Notes: generated by a model not told the origin, from the letters alone. 64,000 nucleotides of DNA from Ypsolopha sequella (GCA_934047225.1 OW203988.1:3630229-3694228); one strand, 5' to 3'; counted from the stretch's first letter, positions 11,835 through 23,599 are shown. Program-made: numbers and translations.

Positions 11835-12645
11835 GGACCTGATCGGCCACATCATCATGTTAAAAATAAACGGGTCGCGTCACTCCGCTCCGCTTCGCTC
11901 GGCTCCCGAATTTATGGTCACCAACAACCTAACACGCTCCACCTCGTTTCTTAGTAGTCACACCAATTTTTGACTTTTTGTTGGAAGGCTATCGTAACTT
12001 ACTTCATACTTCGTGATATGGCCACGACACATACACACAGACGTATGTGGTGATATCTGTTAGCTTGTACTGTGTGTTGGAGGTTTGATATTGAAGTCCC
12101 AACATGCGTTACTGCTAGCGATGCCTGCTTCACGGTTATGACGGTAGGTCTCCGTCAGACGCGTCTCATTTCCTTTATACCTATCTCTCGCACCTGGTTC
12201 ACCCCGTTTACAAGAAAACACACCCTGTGTAACATAACCATAGCTATTCACTTTCTTGCAAGAAGTGATATAGAGTTTTGAGTTATATTGTCTCAAGGAT
12301 AGGGTTGTTTTTGCATTGATGTAGTTTTTTTTGTTGCCTTAAGTATAACTTTATTGTTTTGTATCAGAAACCAATGTAGTTTTAAAAACATAAATGTTCT
12401 TATGAAATCACATTTTTAACTAAGAGTACAAGAATACACGGTACATTTGGAATCAAACGATATTTCTATTTTATAATAATAACAATAACATAATGTTATA
12501 TTCTACAAATTACTACCATATACTATTATTTATAAACTATAAAATATAAATAGCTTCCAGTCTCTAAACCAAACTTGAAGCGGTTGACATACCGTGGGGC
12601 TCCCAGCATGGGCTATGAACCCGGGATACCTTGGATCTGTATTAG
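11835..12645. other. Gene-free stretch
   Basis: The segment 11870-12290 is somewhat GC-richer, with open frames of 69 and 78 codons on opposite strands that mirror each other and show no family. I do not support a gene. Confidence 0.4.
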
Positions 12646-12813
12646 CAGGGGCTCTACCGCGTAATTCTCATTTGTATCAACTTCAAGCAAATGCATGCGA
12701 AATTCAACGCGTGCAAAAGAGATGGCATGTTAGGCGGGCGTAGTCGCACGCACGTCAAATTTCAATCTCAAGTTGATGTTGATGTAAATGAGAATTACGC
12801 GGTAGACCCACTG
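12646..12813 (+). mobile_element. 168-bp MITE with ggtagac/ggtagagc termini, copy 2
   Basis: It runs from CAGGGGCTCTACCGCG to CGCGGTAGACCCACTG with exactly the same length as the copies at 4614 and 43879. It is nearly identical to the 43.9-kb copy. An open frame of 99 codons that starts inside is incidental. Confidence 0.9.
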
Positions 12814-12950
12814 ATCGTGGTTTCGAAGCCTTATAAGTGCAAAACCAACTCGCACTCGTCCTACTATCCATATTTATGCATAATTAAAAGCAATTTTCTC
12901 GAACAAGCGTGTAATATGACCATTTTAAAGAGCCTGGGATGTTACCTAAA

Positions 12951-13142
12951 TAACATTTTTTTCCCTACAAAATATTTCAGTATTAGCTAAAAACACACCA
13001 ATTTGTTGTTTCACTGCGTGATCACTAGTATTACGCGTCCAAAAACAAGAGGCCAAGGAGCAAACATATAATCGCCTCTATGAAAAGCAAATAAGGTATT
13101 TGCCATTAGATTTATTGTGCTGGACGAGTAATAAAAAAAGTC
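12951..13142. repeat. Dispersed repeat, copy 2 of a 190-bp pair
   Basis: Same-orientation copy of 8995-9190, differing by scattered substitutions and a short deletion near 12975. Confidence 0.85.
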
Positions 13143-13959
13143 CATCAACATACGCCTGGGAGTGATAATAGTATGATATTCATTGACATATAGGACTGTC
13201 AATGATGATAATACTATAATTTCAAACCCATTTTACTAAGTATATATTTAATTCGATCTCAAATCTTTCATTTACTGGACTCTTGGCGGCTTGGGCTTTG
13301 ATGGACTCACGTATGTGTGCTTCGGCTTATTAGGATTTGATAAAGGAGAACGCACTTGCTATTATTGAAAATAGACTAAACTATCGGTCTATATTGTTAT
13401 TACTTACCTCCGTTTCTCTCTGCCTCTTGAAAGAACAAGAAAATGTCCTGATTTGAAATGTGCCGTACAATAAATAAAAGTATTGGGCAAATATCCACTG
13501 CAGTATTTAATATTCGTCAACCCATCAAGATATAAACATATTAGGTTATGGGCCCAGCACGCTTCCACTGCCTCGGCCCATATTTAGTTATCACGTTCGA
13601 CCGTCTATTCCGAGGCCGCTACATTAATCTACTACTTGTAATTGGTAAAAAAAAGTTATAGGAGTTTTTATACTCTAAGGAACCCTAAAAACCGTTCATC
13701 TGTTTCTCTGTGAAACGTAAAATCCATAAATTCTTTAGTTGGTAACAATTGTTGGCAGCTGCAAGCCATTATAGTAGCATTTGTTGGAGACTTGTCAATT
13801 TGTTGCACAACTTGGTGAAACTTGTTGTTATTCGAGCACCAGGCTACTGAGCTGGCTGACTGAAAAATGGAAATTGCCTGAAAACTTTTAAAAACTGTGT
13901 TTGCGCAATGGTTGAAAATGTTTTTTTTTTTAAACTAACGGTTTTGGTAATTTTATTGC
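13143..13959. other. Gene-free stretch
   Basis: Nothing coding is supported. The block tgggcccagcacgcttcc near 13549 has the look of a dispersed repeat, but I cannot place it. Confidence 0.4.
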
Positions 13960-14225
13960 TATATGACTTACTTGTGAACGGAAATTCAAGTTTCTAAGTA
14001 AACTGGAAGTGCATTATAAGTTTTCATTGTGAGCCAATTTGTATGAAATTGACTACATAAAGGACAATTGCTTTTTTTCGCGTTCAGTTTGAAGCCTGAA
14101 TTTTCAACAGCACCATGGGGCCTTGGACTAGGAGGTCTCATACTTTATATTCTCTGCTCATGGGGCCCAAGAAAGAGAAATAATTTAGCCAAGTTCGAGT
14201 TGGACTCAAACACAAAGGGTTCCGT
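13960..14225 (+). repeat. Dispersed non-coding repeat, copy 1
   Basis: The order of blocks (gtgaacggaaattcaag, ctggaagtgcattata, gtgagccaatttgta, cagcaccatggggcc, aaagggttccgta) recurs at 19875-20275, and in reverse at 33965-34260. It ends in the 'gggttccgta' motif common to an abundant insect repeat class. No protein is encoded. Confidence 0.7.
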
Positions 14226-14470
14226 AGATAAGATAAGATAAGATAAGAATTCGTTTATTCATGAAAGTAGGTGATACAATAGGTCATAGAAATAATTTTA
14301 GGTACGCTACAGTCTGCCAGAAGGCATATGAATATTTACAATAATTTCAAGTTGTTAAAATGCTACAAAACTAGAAACTAGAAATACCATGCCTTAGCTT
14401 AAATTATTATTATACAGTATTATACAATATTCAGTCATTTTGTTCTACACATAAATTATCCGTAATAATC
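14226..14470 (-). mobile_element. LINE 3' tail fragment
   Basis: On the minus strand the segment ends ttcatgaataaacgaattc followed by (TTATC)n, the form of a non-LTR retrotransposon 3' end. No coding sequence remains. A short TCCGTAATAA microsatellite follows at 14458-14530. Confidence 0.55.
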
Positions 14471-14660
14471 CGTTATAATAATCCGTAATAATCCGTAATA
14501 ATAATCCGTAATAATCCGTTATAATCCGTACCACCACATAATACGGATACGGAACCCTAAAAACATAATAAATAATTCCACTTGCAGTTAAGAACTAAAA
14601 ATAAATTCACACTTACGATTTATTCTACAGGGTCTATAGTCCTGTCAAGATGTACATCCT

Positions 14661-14984
14661 TGCTTGCAAAAGGTCCGGTCGTTCTGAATTTTTTATATGT
14701 TGTTAGGAGCTAAACCAATAATAAAAAAAAAAATTTGCAATTTTCAAAGTGCTGTGCGAGCGGCGGTATACTGAAATAACCATACAATTTTCGTTTTTTT
14801 TTTTAGTTTTTGTTCAATATCTCAGTGAAGGAAGGGTCTGACCGGTATAGTTACTTCACATACTTTTAAAGTTAACTAAATTTGCTACAATTTGAGACTA
14901 AGATGAGCTCTGTATAACTATTGGTTCCCAAGATACAGTTCGTCGAAAATAGGCAATTTTTTCCAAAAAGTAACATTTTTCGAA
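14661..14984 (+). repeat. Left terminal inverted repeat of the nuclease transposon
   Basis: The reverse complement of 17320-17646 matches this arm along its length, including ttctgaattttttatatg, gctgtgcgagcggcgg, tatctcagtgaaggaag and gatacagttcgtcgaaaata. Small insertions and deletions occur in the A and T runs. Confidence 0.9.
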
Positions 14985-16886
14985 ATGGTCACTTATTTTG
15001 CATCGATCACCTCATCCGTTAAATTGCCGGACAGAAATAGAAGAGTAGCTGTGGATCCACTCACAATTTTCCAGCGAGTGTGCATTGCAAAGCAATCTGA
15101 ACAGGATTCACAGGATAACTTCAAATATGAGTTGGCCCCGTTCCCGATGTCTCTGTTCAATGAACAGGGGATGCGCAAGGGCACAAAATCCACTTTGTAC
15201 TCTGCATTCACTCTTCTTTCTAGCCACACGCCGATAGATGCCAGCACTCACGTGGTTTTGGATGGTGGCTACCTCTTGCACAAGGTCGTGTGGCAGCAGA
15301 AGAGCACAGTTCGAGCACTTTTGGTGCGTTATACCACCTACGTCCGTAACCACTTTGGGAAGAACGTCTCCATCGTTTTTGATGGCTGCTCCAAAGATGC
15401 TACCAATAAAAACACCAAAACAGCGGAACGACTCCGGCGCTACGTAGCTTATTCCAGCTACGAATTGACATTCGATGAATCCACAGTAATTCAAATTGCT
15501 CAAGAGCATGCATTGGGCAATGAGAACAATAAGAGACGCCTAATAACTCTTCTTTCTGACGCCTTTCAGAAAGAGGGAGTAGAAGTGGCTGTTGCCGTAG
15601 AAGATGCGGACCGAGAGATCGTCATGACGGCGCTTTCAAAAAGAGCAGTAGCCAATCGGGTCGTCATAGTGGGAGAAGACGTCGACCTGCTCGTTCTTCT
15701 CAGGCGCTGAGGAGACAAACGTCTACTTTCAGAAGAGCACGAAGAGCGAAGCTGGTTGCTGTCACTACTCTTCGACCTCCTACAACCACCAGGACTCCCA
15801 GCGATCACCAGGGACGGTACTATTCACCCACGCATTTACCGGGTGCGATACAACTTCAGCACCGTTTGGCCAAAGAAAGACCAAAATCACCACACTCCTG
15901 AGCAAAAGTGAACCACTTGCTGAGCAAGTGGAGGTTTTCCTTCGGCCAGTCTCCACCCCACAAGCCATGAGAGAAGCAGCCATCAAGTGCTTTGTGGCTC
16001 TATATGGGGGTGACATCGGGAGGGATACTTTGGATTTCCTGAGGTATAAGACGTTTGTCACTTCAACGAGCATAAATCTCGCTCGTTTGCCACCGACAGA
16101 AGATGCAGCAGGCCACCATGCAGCAAGGTGTTACCTCCAAGTGCAGAAGTGGCAGGGAGTCAACTTGAATCCCACTGATTAGGGGTGGAAGCTGTCTTCA
16201 AATTCAAATTCAAATTCAAATAGTTTATTTTGCAAAGCAGGTATAGATATATACACTTTTTACACGTCAAATTTAATCTAATAAAGAAAATATATGTAAT
16301 AAAATAATAAATGTACATGAACTAAATTAAAGGTTTATTTAATTTATGTAGCAATATATTTACGATTAAAATGATAGGTAAAATATATATTATACAAGGT
16401 AAAATCCAATCAGCCGCCCGAACCCATACCGGAGACCCGGCCAGGGACCAGGAACAAGGTTCAATGATCACCAACCGAGCCCCCAGCACGAATCCAGGCG
16501 GCCGACCAAATCCCATCCTATATACTACATACTAATAGGTTACATATATAAATACATGCCTAATCCCATCTCAGGGACTCACTCCCATCCACACCACCAT
16601 GGATCCCGCACCTCCTGACCTTCTGCGAAAAATTTCATGTAAATGCAAGAAAGGGTGCTCTAGAAGCTGCTCGTGCAGAAAGGCTGGGCTCCACTGCTCA
16701 GTCCTCTGCCAGTCATGCGGTGGCAAATTGTGCATTAACGTCCCGGAAGTGGAGCTGAGATGGTCGGACGATGAAGATGACCTGACTACAGACTGGGCGC
16801 CTCTCCCAGCGTCCACCGCCGCCATCGAGACACCATCTTCGTGCGAGCCCAAGCCCGGGCCATCTAAGATAAAAAGAAAGGCATGA
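14985..16886 (+). pseudogene. Broken XPG/FEN-like nuclease with CXC tail (transposase candidate)
   Basis: The first open part (14985-15710, 241 codons, ATG start) has the acidic motifs of the PIN/FEN nuclease fold: VLDGG (D93), IVFDG (D133), EDAD (206-209) and GEDVDLLVLL (230-239). A 2-base loss near 15703 shifts the frame. The next part (15703-16182) carries TGCDTTSA, comparable to the FEN GCDYT helix-hairpin segment, then FVALYGG and a conserved LPPTEDAAGHHA block. It ends in a TAG at 16180 where TGG is likely. After a LINE insert, 16599-16886 encodes a nine-Cys run (CKCKKGCSRSCSCRKAGLHC) like a tesmin CXC domain, then an acidic tail ending IKRKA. Nuclease activity is inferred; this copy cannot make the protein. 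I chose the ATG at 14985 because it lies at the inner edge of the inverted repeat. Confidence 0.8.
16198..16560 (-). mobile_element. 5'-truncated LINE 3' UTR nested in the nuclease gene
   Basis: In antisense it begins with (AAATTC)n and matches the 3' UTR of the LINE at 28430-28806, including ccgaacccataccggagacc and tggtcggccgcctggattcg-type blocks. It splits the nuclease gene between its LPPT block and its Cys-rich tail. No LINE coding sequence is included. Confidence 0.9.
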
Positions 16887-17319
16887 TTTGGCAACCAAAA
16901 CACAATACCTACATGGTTTTTATTAGCTTTTTTTGTGTAAATTTAATTTGTCAACGATGATTGTACAAGCATTTTAGTATGTAGGTATATAAAACAATAT
17001 TTAATGATGTCGTTATTCCCGATAGGTATATTATTTTTTCTTTTTTCATCTAACAATTTTTAACAATAACAAAAATAAATAAATTGTAACTGTTTGATAA
17101 ATAAAACCATAAAAAGACGTGAGAACAGTGTATATGTATTTCTCCCCAAACCCAGTTATGAATTTTTGGTTATCTGCCGTTTATGAGAGAACCGCTGGGC
17201 CTACAGGTACCAGTCTGGGCTCGAATGAATTCTAATTAAATTTACTATTACTTCATTTCTTATAACGTTTGACGTGGGATGCGTATTTTAAAAGATATAT
17301 TACAAAATAAGTGACGATT

Positions 17320-17646
17320 TTGAAAAAAAACACTTTTTGGTAAAAATTACCTATTTTCGACGAACTGAACTGTATCTTGGCAACCAACGGATGTATAGAG
17401 CTTTCCTTGTTTTAAAATTGTAGCAAATTTAGTTAACTTTTAAAGTATGTAAAGTGACTATACCGATCAGATCCTTCCTTCACTGAGATATTGAGCAAAA
17501 ACTGAAAAAAGTCCGAAAATTTCATGGATTTTTGGTTACACCGCCGCTCGCACAGCACTTTGGAAATTGCAAATCTGGTTTTTTAATTTTGGTTTAAGTC
17601 CTAACAACATATAAAAAATTCAGAATGACCGGACCTTTTGCAAGCA
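17320..17646 (-). repeat. Right terminal inverted repeat of the nuclease transposon
   Basis: Inverse of 14661-14984. The preceding 16890-17310 is the 3' UTR side, with several aataaa signals near 17075-17105 and no further gene. Confidence 0.9.
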
Positions 17647-17757
17647 CGACCCCCTCTTCATGTTTAACTTTACTGGAGTACTAATGAAGTTGGTTATTAT
17701 TCACTTCCTAAATAATTCAATATTTAAAAATATTTAGGTTTTTCCCTATAAGACCTA

Positions 17758-18019
17758 TACAACGTGTAACAGAAAAGTGTAACCATATTTGAAGAGCTTT
17801 CATTCAATGTTATAGAACAATTTTTACTATAGAGTCAACCCCGAAATCTCAAAAAACAATCTCTCCTTTCATACATTTCGGCCGAGCGGCATTGCATTTT
17901 CCTATAAAGCAAGTAATGTTTTTTCGATATACAGGGTTTGTTCCATAGTAAAAGTTGTTCTAAACCATTGACTGAATAAGCTCTTCAAATATGGTTACAC
18001 CTTTCTGTTACACGTTGTA
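17758..18019. mobile_element. Palindromic MITE, TACAACGTGTAACA family, copy 1
   Basis: Arms of about 75 bp (tacaacgtgtaacagaaaag, then accatatttgaagagct) are inverted at the right end. The centre holds cggccgagcggcattgcatt. The sister copy is at 21673. Confidence 0.9.
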
Positions 18020-18379
18020 TACAGGTTGTAAATGCAAAACCAAGAATCCTTTTAGGGTATGAAAGTATACACGATACTGATACTGTAGCATTGCAAATTT
18101 TGTAGTTGCGGTTATCACAACTTGATGGTAAATTGCGGTTTACCCTCTTTTCTAGACATGAAGATAATCGCGTGTCTGCTGCAATTCCGAGGAGTTTTTC
18201 TCGTTCATTTGTCGGCCGGAGCTTTTGCTGATAGCTCGTGTTGAGTTTATTTTTTATTTTTAATGGCGGTTGTGCCAACAGGAGTTGTGTTTTTAATAAT
18301 ATAGGTGGGTTTTCGTGTTCAATTTGGTTAATTATTCATTTGTGTGGAATAGTTCTATAATATTGTTTTTGTATTTCAG

Positions 18380-18763
18380 GAAGATTATACATATTCTTTT
18401 GGATGATGTAAAAAAGGATTTTTTTTCGTCGGGTTGGAGGGAGTTCTGACTATCGTCAGATCATGGTATGTATTGCTTTCTTTGTATTTTGAGTCACCGG
18501 AATTTTGTTCTCATCGTTCCGTGTGGTAAAGGTTTTAATATTGTCTATTCTCTTCTAATTCCAGGGTGTTTTCGAGATTTACCAGATTTTTCAAGTTTGA
18601 AGTTGTATTGCCTCGTTGGTGATTTATCCGGTTGGCAGAGGAATGATCGCCGCGTGGTGTACGCAGTAAGCAGTTCCTTTGTCTGCGTGGACGAGGATCG
18701 TTGACCTTGAAGGGGGCAGCGGACGGCGTGTCATTTCCTGTGGTGTTTATTGGAGAAATTCAA
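18380..18763 (+). ncRNA. Possible two-exon transcript (uncertain)
   Basis: A segment 18380-18465 is bounded by tttgtatttcag upstream and gtatgt downstream. A second, 18565-18763, is bounded by ctaattccag and gtatgt. The 99-base gap would be an ordinary insect intron. No frame is open through both segments; the second has one open frame of about 49 codons with no recognised motif. It could be a non-coding RNA, UTR exons of a gene outside the window, or chance. Confidence 0.2.
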
Positions 18764-19874
18764 GTATGTGTTGGAATTTTTACTTTTAACCACACACAAT
18801 TAAGATACCTAGGACGGTATGTTTTCAGGACACTTAGTTATGTGTCCTATTAGTAACCAAGGGTAAATTCTTCTTCCTGTTTCACCGAATAACCCAAACT
18901 GTAAAATTTTATGTTCCGTAATATTTTTTTTCCCTGGTAGAACTGAATGGTGTACCAGACGATTTGGTTTAAAGAGTATGTACGACAAATATTTATTGTT
19001 TGTAGGATCTACGGCTCCCCTGAGCTAGATTTATTTTTGGAAATTAATTCCCTTGTATGTTTTCAAGTTTTGTTACCCTTAAAGTTTTTTTTAATGTAAT
19101 TCCACAAGTTTCCATGTAATCTAGTTACCTGTGGTTAAGGCGGTAACAAACACATCTAGTTATCACTTAAATGTTTATTTGTTGTCTTGGCAATACTAAT
19201 TCCAATGTAATATTACTACCTGATGTTAAGGCGGTCCCTGACACAACTATTTAAAGGTATTTAAGGTTTAGTAATGTCTTGGCAAGATATATGTCAAATG
19301 AAGGTCTTGGCCAAAAGCTTGTAACTAAGTATAATTTTTCTGTAACACCTTTGGCTTGTGGAATTGACGTTTTGTTTTGTGATAAAGTTAAATACACTTA
19401 ATTGTAAAGTACCTCGAAGTTTTCTTCAGAACCTTTTACCATCAATTAGGTTACAATTAGGTCACTGTTTAATTTTATCTTGTTAAGAGGCATGACCGGT
19501 GGAAAAGACCGGGTACCCGCTGGTCGTGCTATCTGACAATACGATTACGATAAAAAAGTATACCTTAAATTTTTACCAAAAATTATATTGTTTTCCTAAG
19601 ATCCAGCTACGCACTCTTATCAATGCAGTTCATTCACCCCGTAGTGCGGTAACGACCAATCACATTGAGTAATTATGTTCCGTGCTACTGACGCTATCAG
19701 AGGTCAATGACCAGCGAGAGTGTCCACCGGATTAGAGTATTTCAAGTTTAACAAATCGTGTTATTATGTGGTACTGCTACATAAAAAAAAATTGCCGCTA
19801 TTTTTTTAAACACTGTATGATTCATACCAACATACCCTAGAAGGATTCTTGCCTTTACTTTTACACCCTGTATA
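18764..19874. other. Gene-free stretch
   Basis: No gene is seen. The near-repeats taaggcggtaacaaacacatctagtt (19137) and ttaaggcggtccctgacacaact (19221) suggest a partial 90-bp duplication. Confidence 0.45.
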
Positions 19875-20280
19875 AGCCATAAGACCTACGTGTGAACGAA
19901 ATTTCAGGCTTCTAAGTCATCTGGAAGTGCAATATAGGTTTTAATGGTGAGCAAATTTGTATAAAATTTATTATGTAAAAGACAGCAATTTTTTTTTGCG
20001 TTGAGTAATGAACCACGATGTTTTTACAGCACTAGGGGCCAGACTCTGTAGGAGGTATCAGTTTCAACTTGACATCTCGCACGGAGGCTGAGCACAAGGG
20101 TGTTGACAGGCGAATAGACGGACAGAAAGACGGTCAACAAAGTGAACCTACAAGGGTTATTTTTTTTTCATTTTCCGATACGAAAGAGTCTTGGCAGACG
20201 GACATACGGACAAAAGTAATCCTATAAGGGTTTCGTTTTTTTTTTTTCATTTTAGTTACGTAACCCTAAAAACAACGTGT
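19875..20280 (+). repeat. Dispersed non-coding repeat, copy 2
   Basis: Same block order as 13960-14225 (cttctaagtcatctggaagtg, gtgagcaaatttgt, cagcactaggggcc). It continues with two versions of the ctacaagggtt/tataagggttt plus T-run plus 'gtaaccctaaaaa' end. Confidence 0.7.
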
Positions 20281-20489
20281 ATAGGAGGCTTTAAACCAGA
20301 AGCATGTCGTGGCCACAGAGTATAAATAACCCGAGACCCGAGTGTTATCTGAGGATCCGAGGCGGTTATTAAAATTACTCGCTGCCGGCGGCACCATCGA
20401 CTCGCGGATCTAGCGATGAGTTACATCGTGCCTGCCAGATGTAAATCAGAGAAAATCGTACTGCAAAAGGTAAAATCGTTTACCCATAG

Positions 20490-20636
20490 AGGAAGAGGTA
20501 GACCAAGGCCACCTATGTTAATCAAGTGAGTGAGAAAGTTAATAATATGTCATATCAAGAGATCAAATGATTAGCAGAAGGCTGAGAAGAATGGCGGTAA
20601 CTGCACCGACCAGAGCGTAACTCTCAAGTTACAGAT
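20490..20636 (+). pseudogene. Probable LINE C-terminal scrap
   Basis: One frame reads RGRGRPRPP and further on AEEWR-like residues followed by LHRPER, the pattern of the basic and Trp-Arg tail of some LINE reverse transcriptases. Stops interrupt it and no catalytic motif remains. Confidence 0.3.
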
Positions 20637-20649
20637 CAACAAAATTTGT

Positions 20650-20760
20650 ACATATACTCACGCCTATCTTCCAGAGGGGTAGGCAGAGATTACATATTTC
20701 CTTCTGCTACGATCCTGACACACCTCTTTCGCCTCTTCCACATCCATCAATCTGCTAGGT
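20650..20760 (-). repeat. Lepidopteran dispersed repeat, copy 1
   Basis: The antisense of 'cgtagcag.tggaaa...gtctgcctac' here matches 59328-59395 and 61768-61845. I recognise the block from moth and butterfly genomes, but I cannot give the family name. Confidence 0.6.
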
Positions 20761-20974
20761 GCTATATCCCTCTACAACTCTCTTGTAAGGTAAACGCTAA
20801 CTCTTTAATATCTAAGCAGAACCGAAATAAAGGTCCACTAGAGCTAAAATGTTACTTGGGCTCTGGCTATAAATTCTTGATACCAGACATATTTATTAAC
20901 CTATGCAAGGACGAGTTCCGCAGCGGTAGATACTAAATAGCCAATGTCTTGTTTTGACGAACTACAGGTTTAAA

Positions 20975-21245
20975 GACATAAGTAATCTTGAACAAAACGC
21001 ACGTAAACTTCGTCACGACATGAATGGAAGTGTCGGAAGTGTTTCCGAGTATTGACACACAGTCCACTCTCGTACGCCCTCGTTTCACTGACGATTATAA
21101 CGTCCTGACGTGATGAGTAGTGTTGTACATCGGGCACAAATATGGAACCAAGCACGCAAAGCGGAAACAAAGGGGATTTGAATCCGCGACTTCTGGATTT
21201 TGGTGGTCAAGACTTTCGATCTACTAAACCACAGAGGCGGTCAAA
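20975..21245 (-). mobile_element. tRNA-derived SINE copy (family 2)
   Basis: A tRNA-like head lies at 21240-21175 on the minus strand (tggtttagtagatcgaaag, B-box gcggattcaaatcc). The body with tcagtgaaacgagggcgtac lies toward 21060. No open frame. Confidence 0.7.
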
Positions 21246-21672
21246 CCACATACTTTTCGGAAAGTGGTTTAGTATGATCAGTAGTAATGGTATGTGGATT
21301 TATTAACACACAAAAGGGTGCGCAGAGCCAACTGAACTCTTGAATAATTTGAGTAATTTGGTTCCCTAGAAATACCTATACATGCAGGCTGGTTCAAGAA
21401 AAACTCGGCAACAGACGCGAATTGCACAAACTCCCGTAAATCTTCGTCAAAACCTCCTTCCCCGTATCAGTATCCTATACCTGTCGCGTCCATTTCCTAT
21501 GAAACCACTTCATATCATAATTTCCTTGGCAATGAATTCAACGTACAACATCAGTAGATTGTACATTTGGCAAACTTGTTCCATCCGACACACGCGATGT
21601 GCCGTGTCTCACGCAACCGAGGGCGCTACTGCGACGAGATTTGTGGGGACCTGCACCTGAAATTTTAAAATA

Positions 21673-21943
21673 TACAACGTGTAACAAAAAGGTGTAACCA
21701 TATTTGAAGAGCTTATTCAGTCAATGATATAGAACAACTTTTACTATATAACAAACCCCGTATCCCGAAAAAAAAAAATTACTGTTTCATAGAACAATGC
21801 AATGCCGCTCGGCCGATATGTACGGAGGGGCAGATTTTTTTTTCGAGATTTCAGGTTTGGCTCCATCTATAGTAAAAGTTGTTCTATACTATTGAAAGAA
21901 TAAGCTCTTCAAATATGGTTACACCTTTTTGTTACACGTTGTA
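21673..21943. mobile_element. Palindromic MITE, TACAACGTGTAACA family, copy 2
   Basis: The ends and the central gccgctcggccgatatgta match the 17758 copy. In this copy the centre is inverted relative to the other, as is common in palindromic MITEs. Confidence 0.9.
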
Positions 21944-21954
21944 TAAATAAATAT

Positions 21955-22280
21955 ATTGTCACGTCATGAATCCCCGAGGCGGTGTCAGAGGTGTTTCGAG
22001 TGTGAACTTTAAAATGCAAGTCACAGTCTACGCTCGGTACACCCGCATTTCATTGACGATAATTATGTCCCAACATGTTGAGTGGTGAGCTCTATCGCCG
22101 TTTCGGGCCCAAATACACGCTTTTTAGTGCATGCAATTTTCAGCACGATGTTTTCCTTCACCGTTCAGCAAGAACAAAATACTATGCACATAAATTCCGA
22201 AAAACTCATTGGCGCATGCCCAACTGGGAATCGAACCTGGATCTCAAAATTGAGAGGCCAGCACTCTACCGCCAACATTT
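21955..22280 (-). mobile_element. tRNA-derived SINE copy (family 2)
   Basis: The minus-strand head at 22272-22205 contains ggttcgattcccagttggg and a D-arm-like tggcggtagagtgctgg. The body toward 21960 contains the family block around catgacgtgacaatat. The arms do not form a complete cloverleaf, so it is not a tRNA gene. Confidence 0.7.
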
Positions 22281-22675
22281 TTAAATTGAATACCTACCGC
22301 TGTAATTTGTTCATTATTTTTTTCATGACTTTGTTGTTTTGTCAAAATAACTAGGAATTAGAAGAAGAATACTTACTCCTCTTTAAAAATTCCACGACCA
22401 TACCTTTTAACTCGAGCTTAGCAGGCCTACAGTTATTTCAGCAAGATACCATAGAGACACGGCTCGCATTTTCACACCGAAGTGATAGTATTTAACTGAA
22501 ACGCCTTCGAGAAATGTTCGCCATTGTGCCGGTGAAAATAGGTTAAATTATGTTCCTTTGTTTACTTCGTATTTGATTAAGTAAATGAACTTTGTTACTT
22601 AATTATTATTTCTCTCGTTACCTTAATTTCTGAAGTCTTCATCAGTTTTTAAATATATAATGTTTACCACAACAT

Positions 22676-22765
22676 CCGCAAAACTAGTTGAAACAGCGAG
22701 CGAAGCTTTTCGACTCTACTTGAACAATCCGGCGTTTGTATGTATGTATGAATGTTTGGAGTATT
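22676..22765 (+). repeat. Dispersed repeat, single copy of the 23.4-kb unit
   Basis: The stretch aaaactagttgaaacagcga...ggcgtttgtatgtatgtatg recurs at 23446-23530 with few differences. Confidence 0.7.
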
Positions 22766-23416
22766 TTGAATGGGTGTCCAGTTCCAAAATGAAACGTTAA
22801 GGGGCTCCACAATGCTAAACATCAATTTTGTATTGGAATCAGTTCCGTCTATGTAGAAGGTAAAAATTTGAAAAAAATATGGCGTATTTTGTGATTCAAG
22901 GCAATTATTAGTTACACTTTATAAATAAACATACTTTTAATATTCTATTAATTATATTACTTTAAAAAAGCATGAATTCCACGAAAAAAGCGATTCAGTT
23001 TCCATGTTTCAAAACCGATTGAAACGAAACTAACACACAGAGATACTAACGAGAAAAAACGAAACCAACACACGCATAATATACTAGAAAAAACAATCTT
23101 TATTACATTACGGAATTATGGTTAATGTCATAATGTAGCCACGATTTCAAAATAACTGAAGTTTTGCGTGCGCAGCTTCTGATTAGAGCAGGATAGAGAG
23201 TCAAAAAACAAACGCGTTAGAGCAGGACTGAATTTTAGCATAGTTCAGCCCCTTAAGTTGTTCATATGCATATACTTTCTGAGGTAAATATTTAAAGACA
23301 AAAACAAACAATTACGTCTCGATCATCAAGTAAAAATCTCTGATGACCATCTAGTTCTAGTTGGCAATGTTGCCATTACAAAAATATATTATGGAGGCGT
23401 TCATGAACGCCACAAA
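22766..23416. other. Gene-free stretch
   Basis: AT-rich; two similar 'acgagaaaaaacgaaac' and 'aacacacagagatac' scraps near 23020-23080. No gene is supported. Confidence 0.4.
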
Positions 23417-23560
23417 TGTTTGTCCGACGATAACTCAAGTAAATGAGGCAAAACTAGTTGAAATAGCGCGCGAAACTTTCCGAGTCTACTTGACAATCCG
23501 GCGTTTGTATGTATGTATGAATGTTTGTCCGACGATAACTCCAGTAAATGAGACAAATCG
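23417..23560 (+). repeat. Partial tandem duplication, 106-bp unit
   Basis: The block tgtttgtccgacgataactc begins at 23417 and again at 23523, so the 106-bp unit is present about 1.3 times. It ends in the GTAT microsatellite before the second start. Confidence 0.75.
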
Positions 23561-23599
23561 GTCAAGGGGTTGCTGAGATATGGGGTTTAAGAGGGGGTC

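Larger units (their letters stand above)
14661..17646 (+). mobile_element. Decayed DNA transposon with long TIRs and an XPG-like nuclease gene
   Basis: Two inverted copies of about 325 bp (tgcttgcaaaaggtccggtc inward) bound one broken gene for a FEN/XPG-like nuclease with a C-terminal Cys-rich CXC segment. The left arm ends right at the ATG at 14985, so it would hold the promoter and 5' UTR. From family knowledge, XPG-like nuclease plus a Cys-rich zinc-binding region in one protein is the layout described for Academ-type transposons. That name is an inference. I found no clear target duplication (cct versus cga outside the arms). A LINE fragment sits inside at 16198-16560. The arms differ by roughly a tenth, so the copy is old. 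Confidence 0.75.

Noticed and set aside
12072..12296. Opposing frames of 69 and 78 codons
   Set aside because: They mirror each other on the two strands and carry no motif or start context.
15108..15509. 133-codon minus-strand frame
   Set aside because: It is the antisense shadow of the nuclease frame, whose motifs are on the plus strand.
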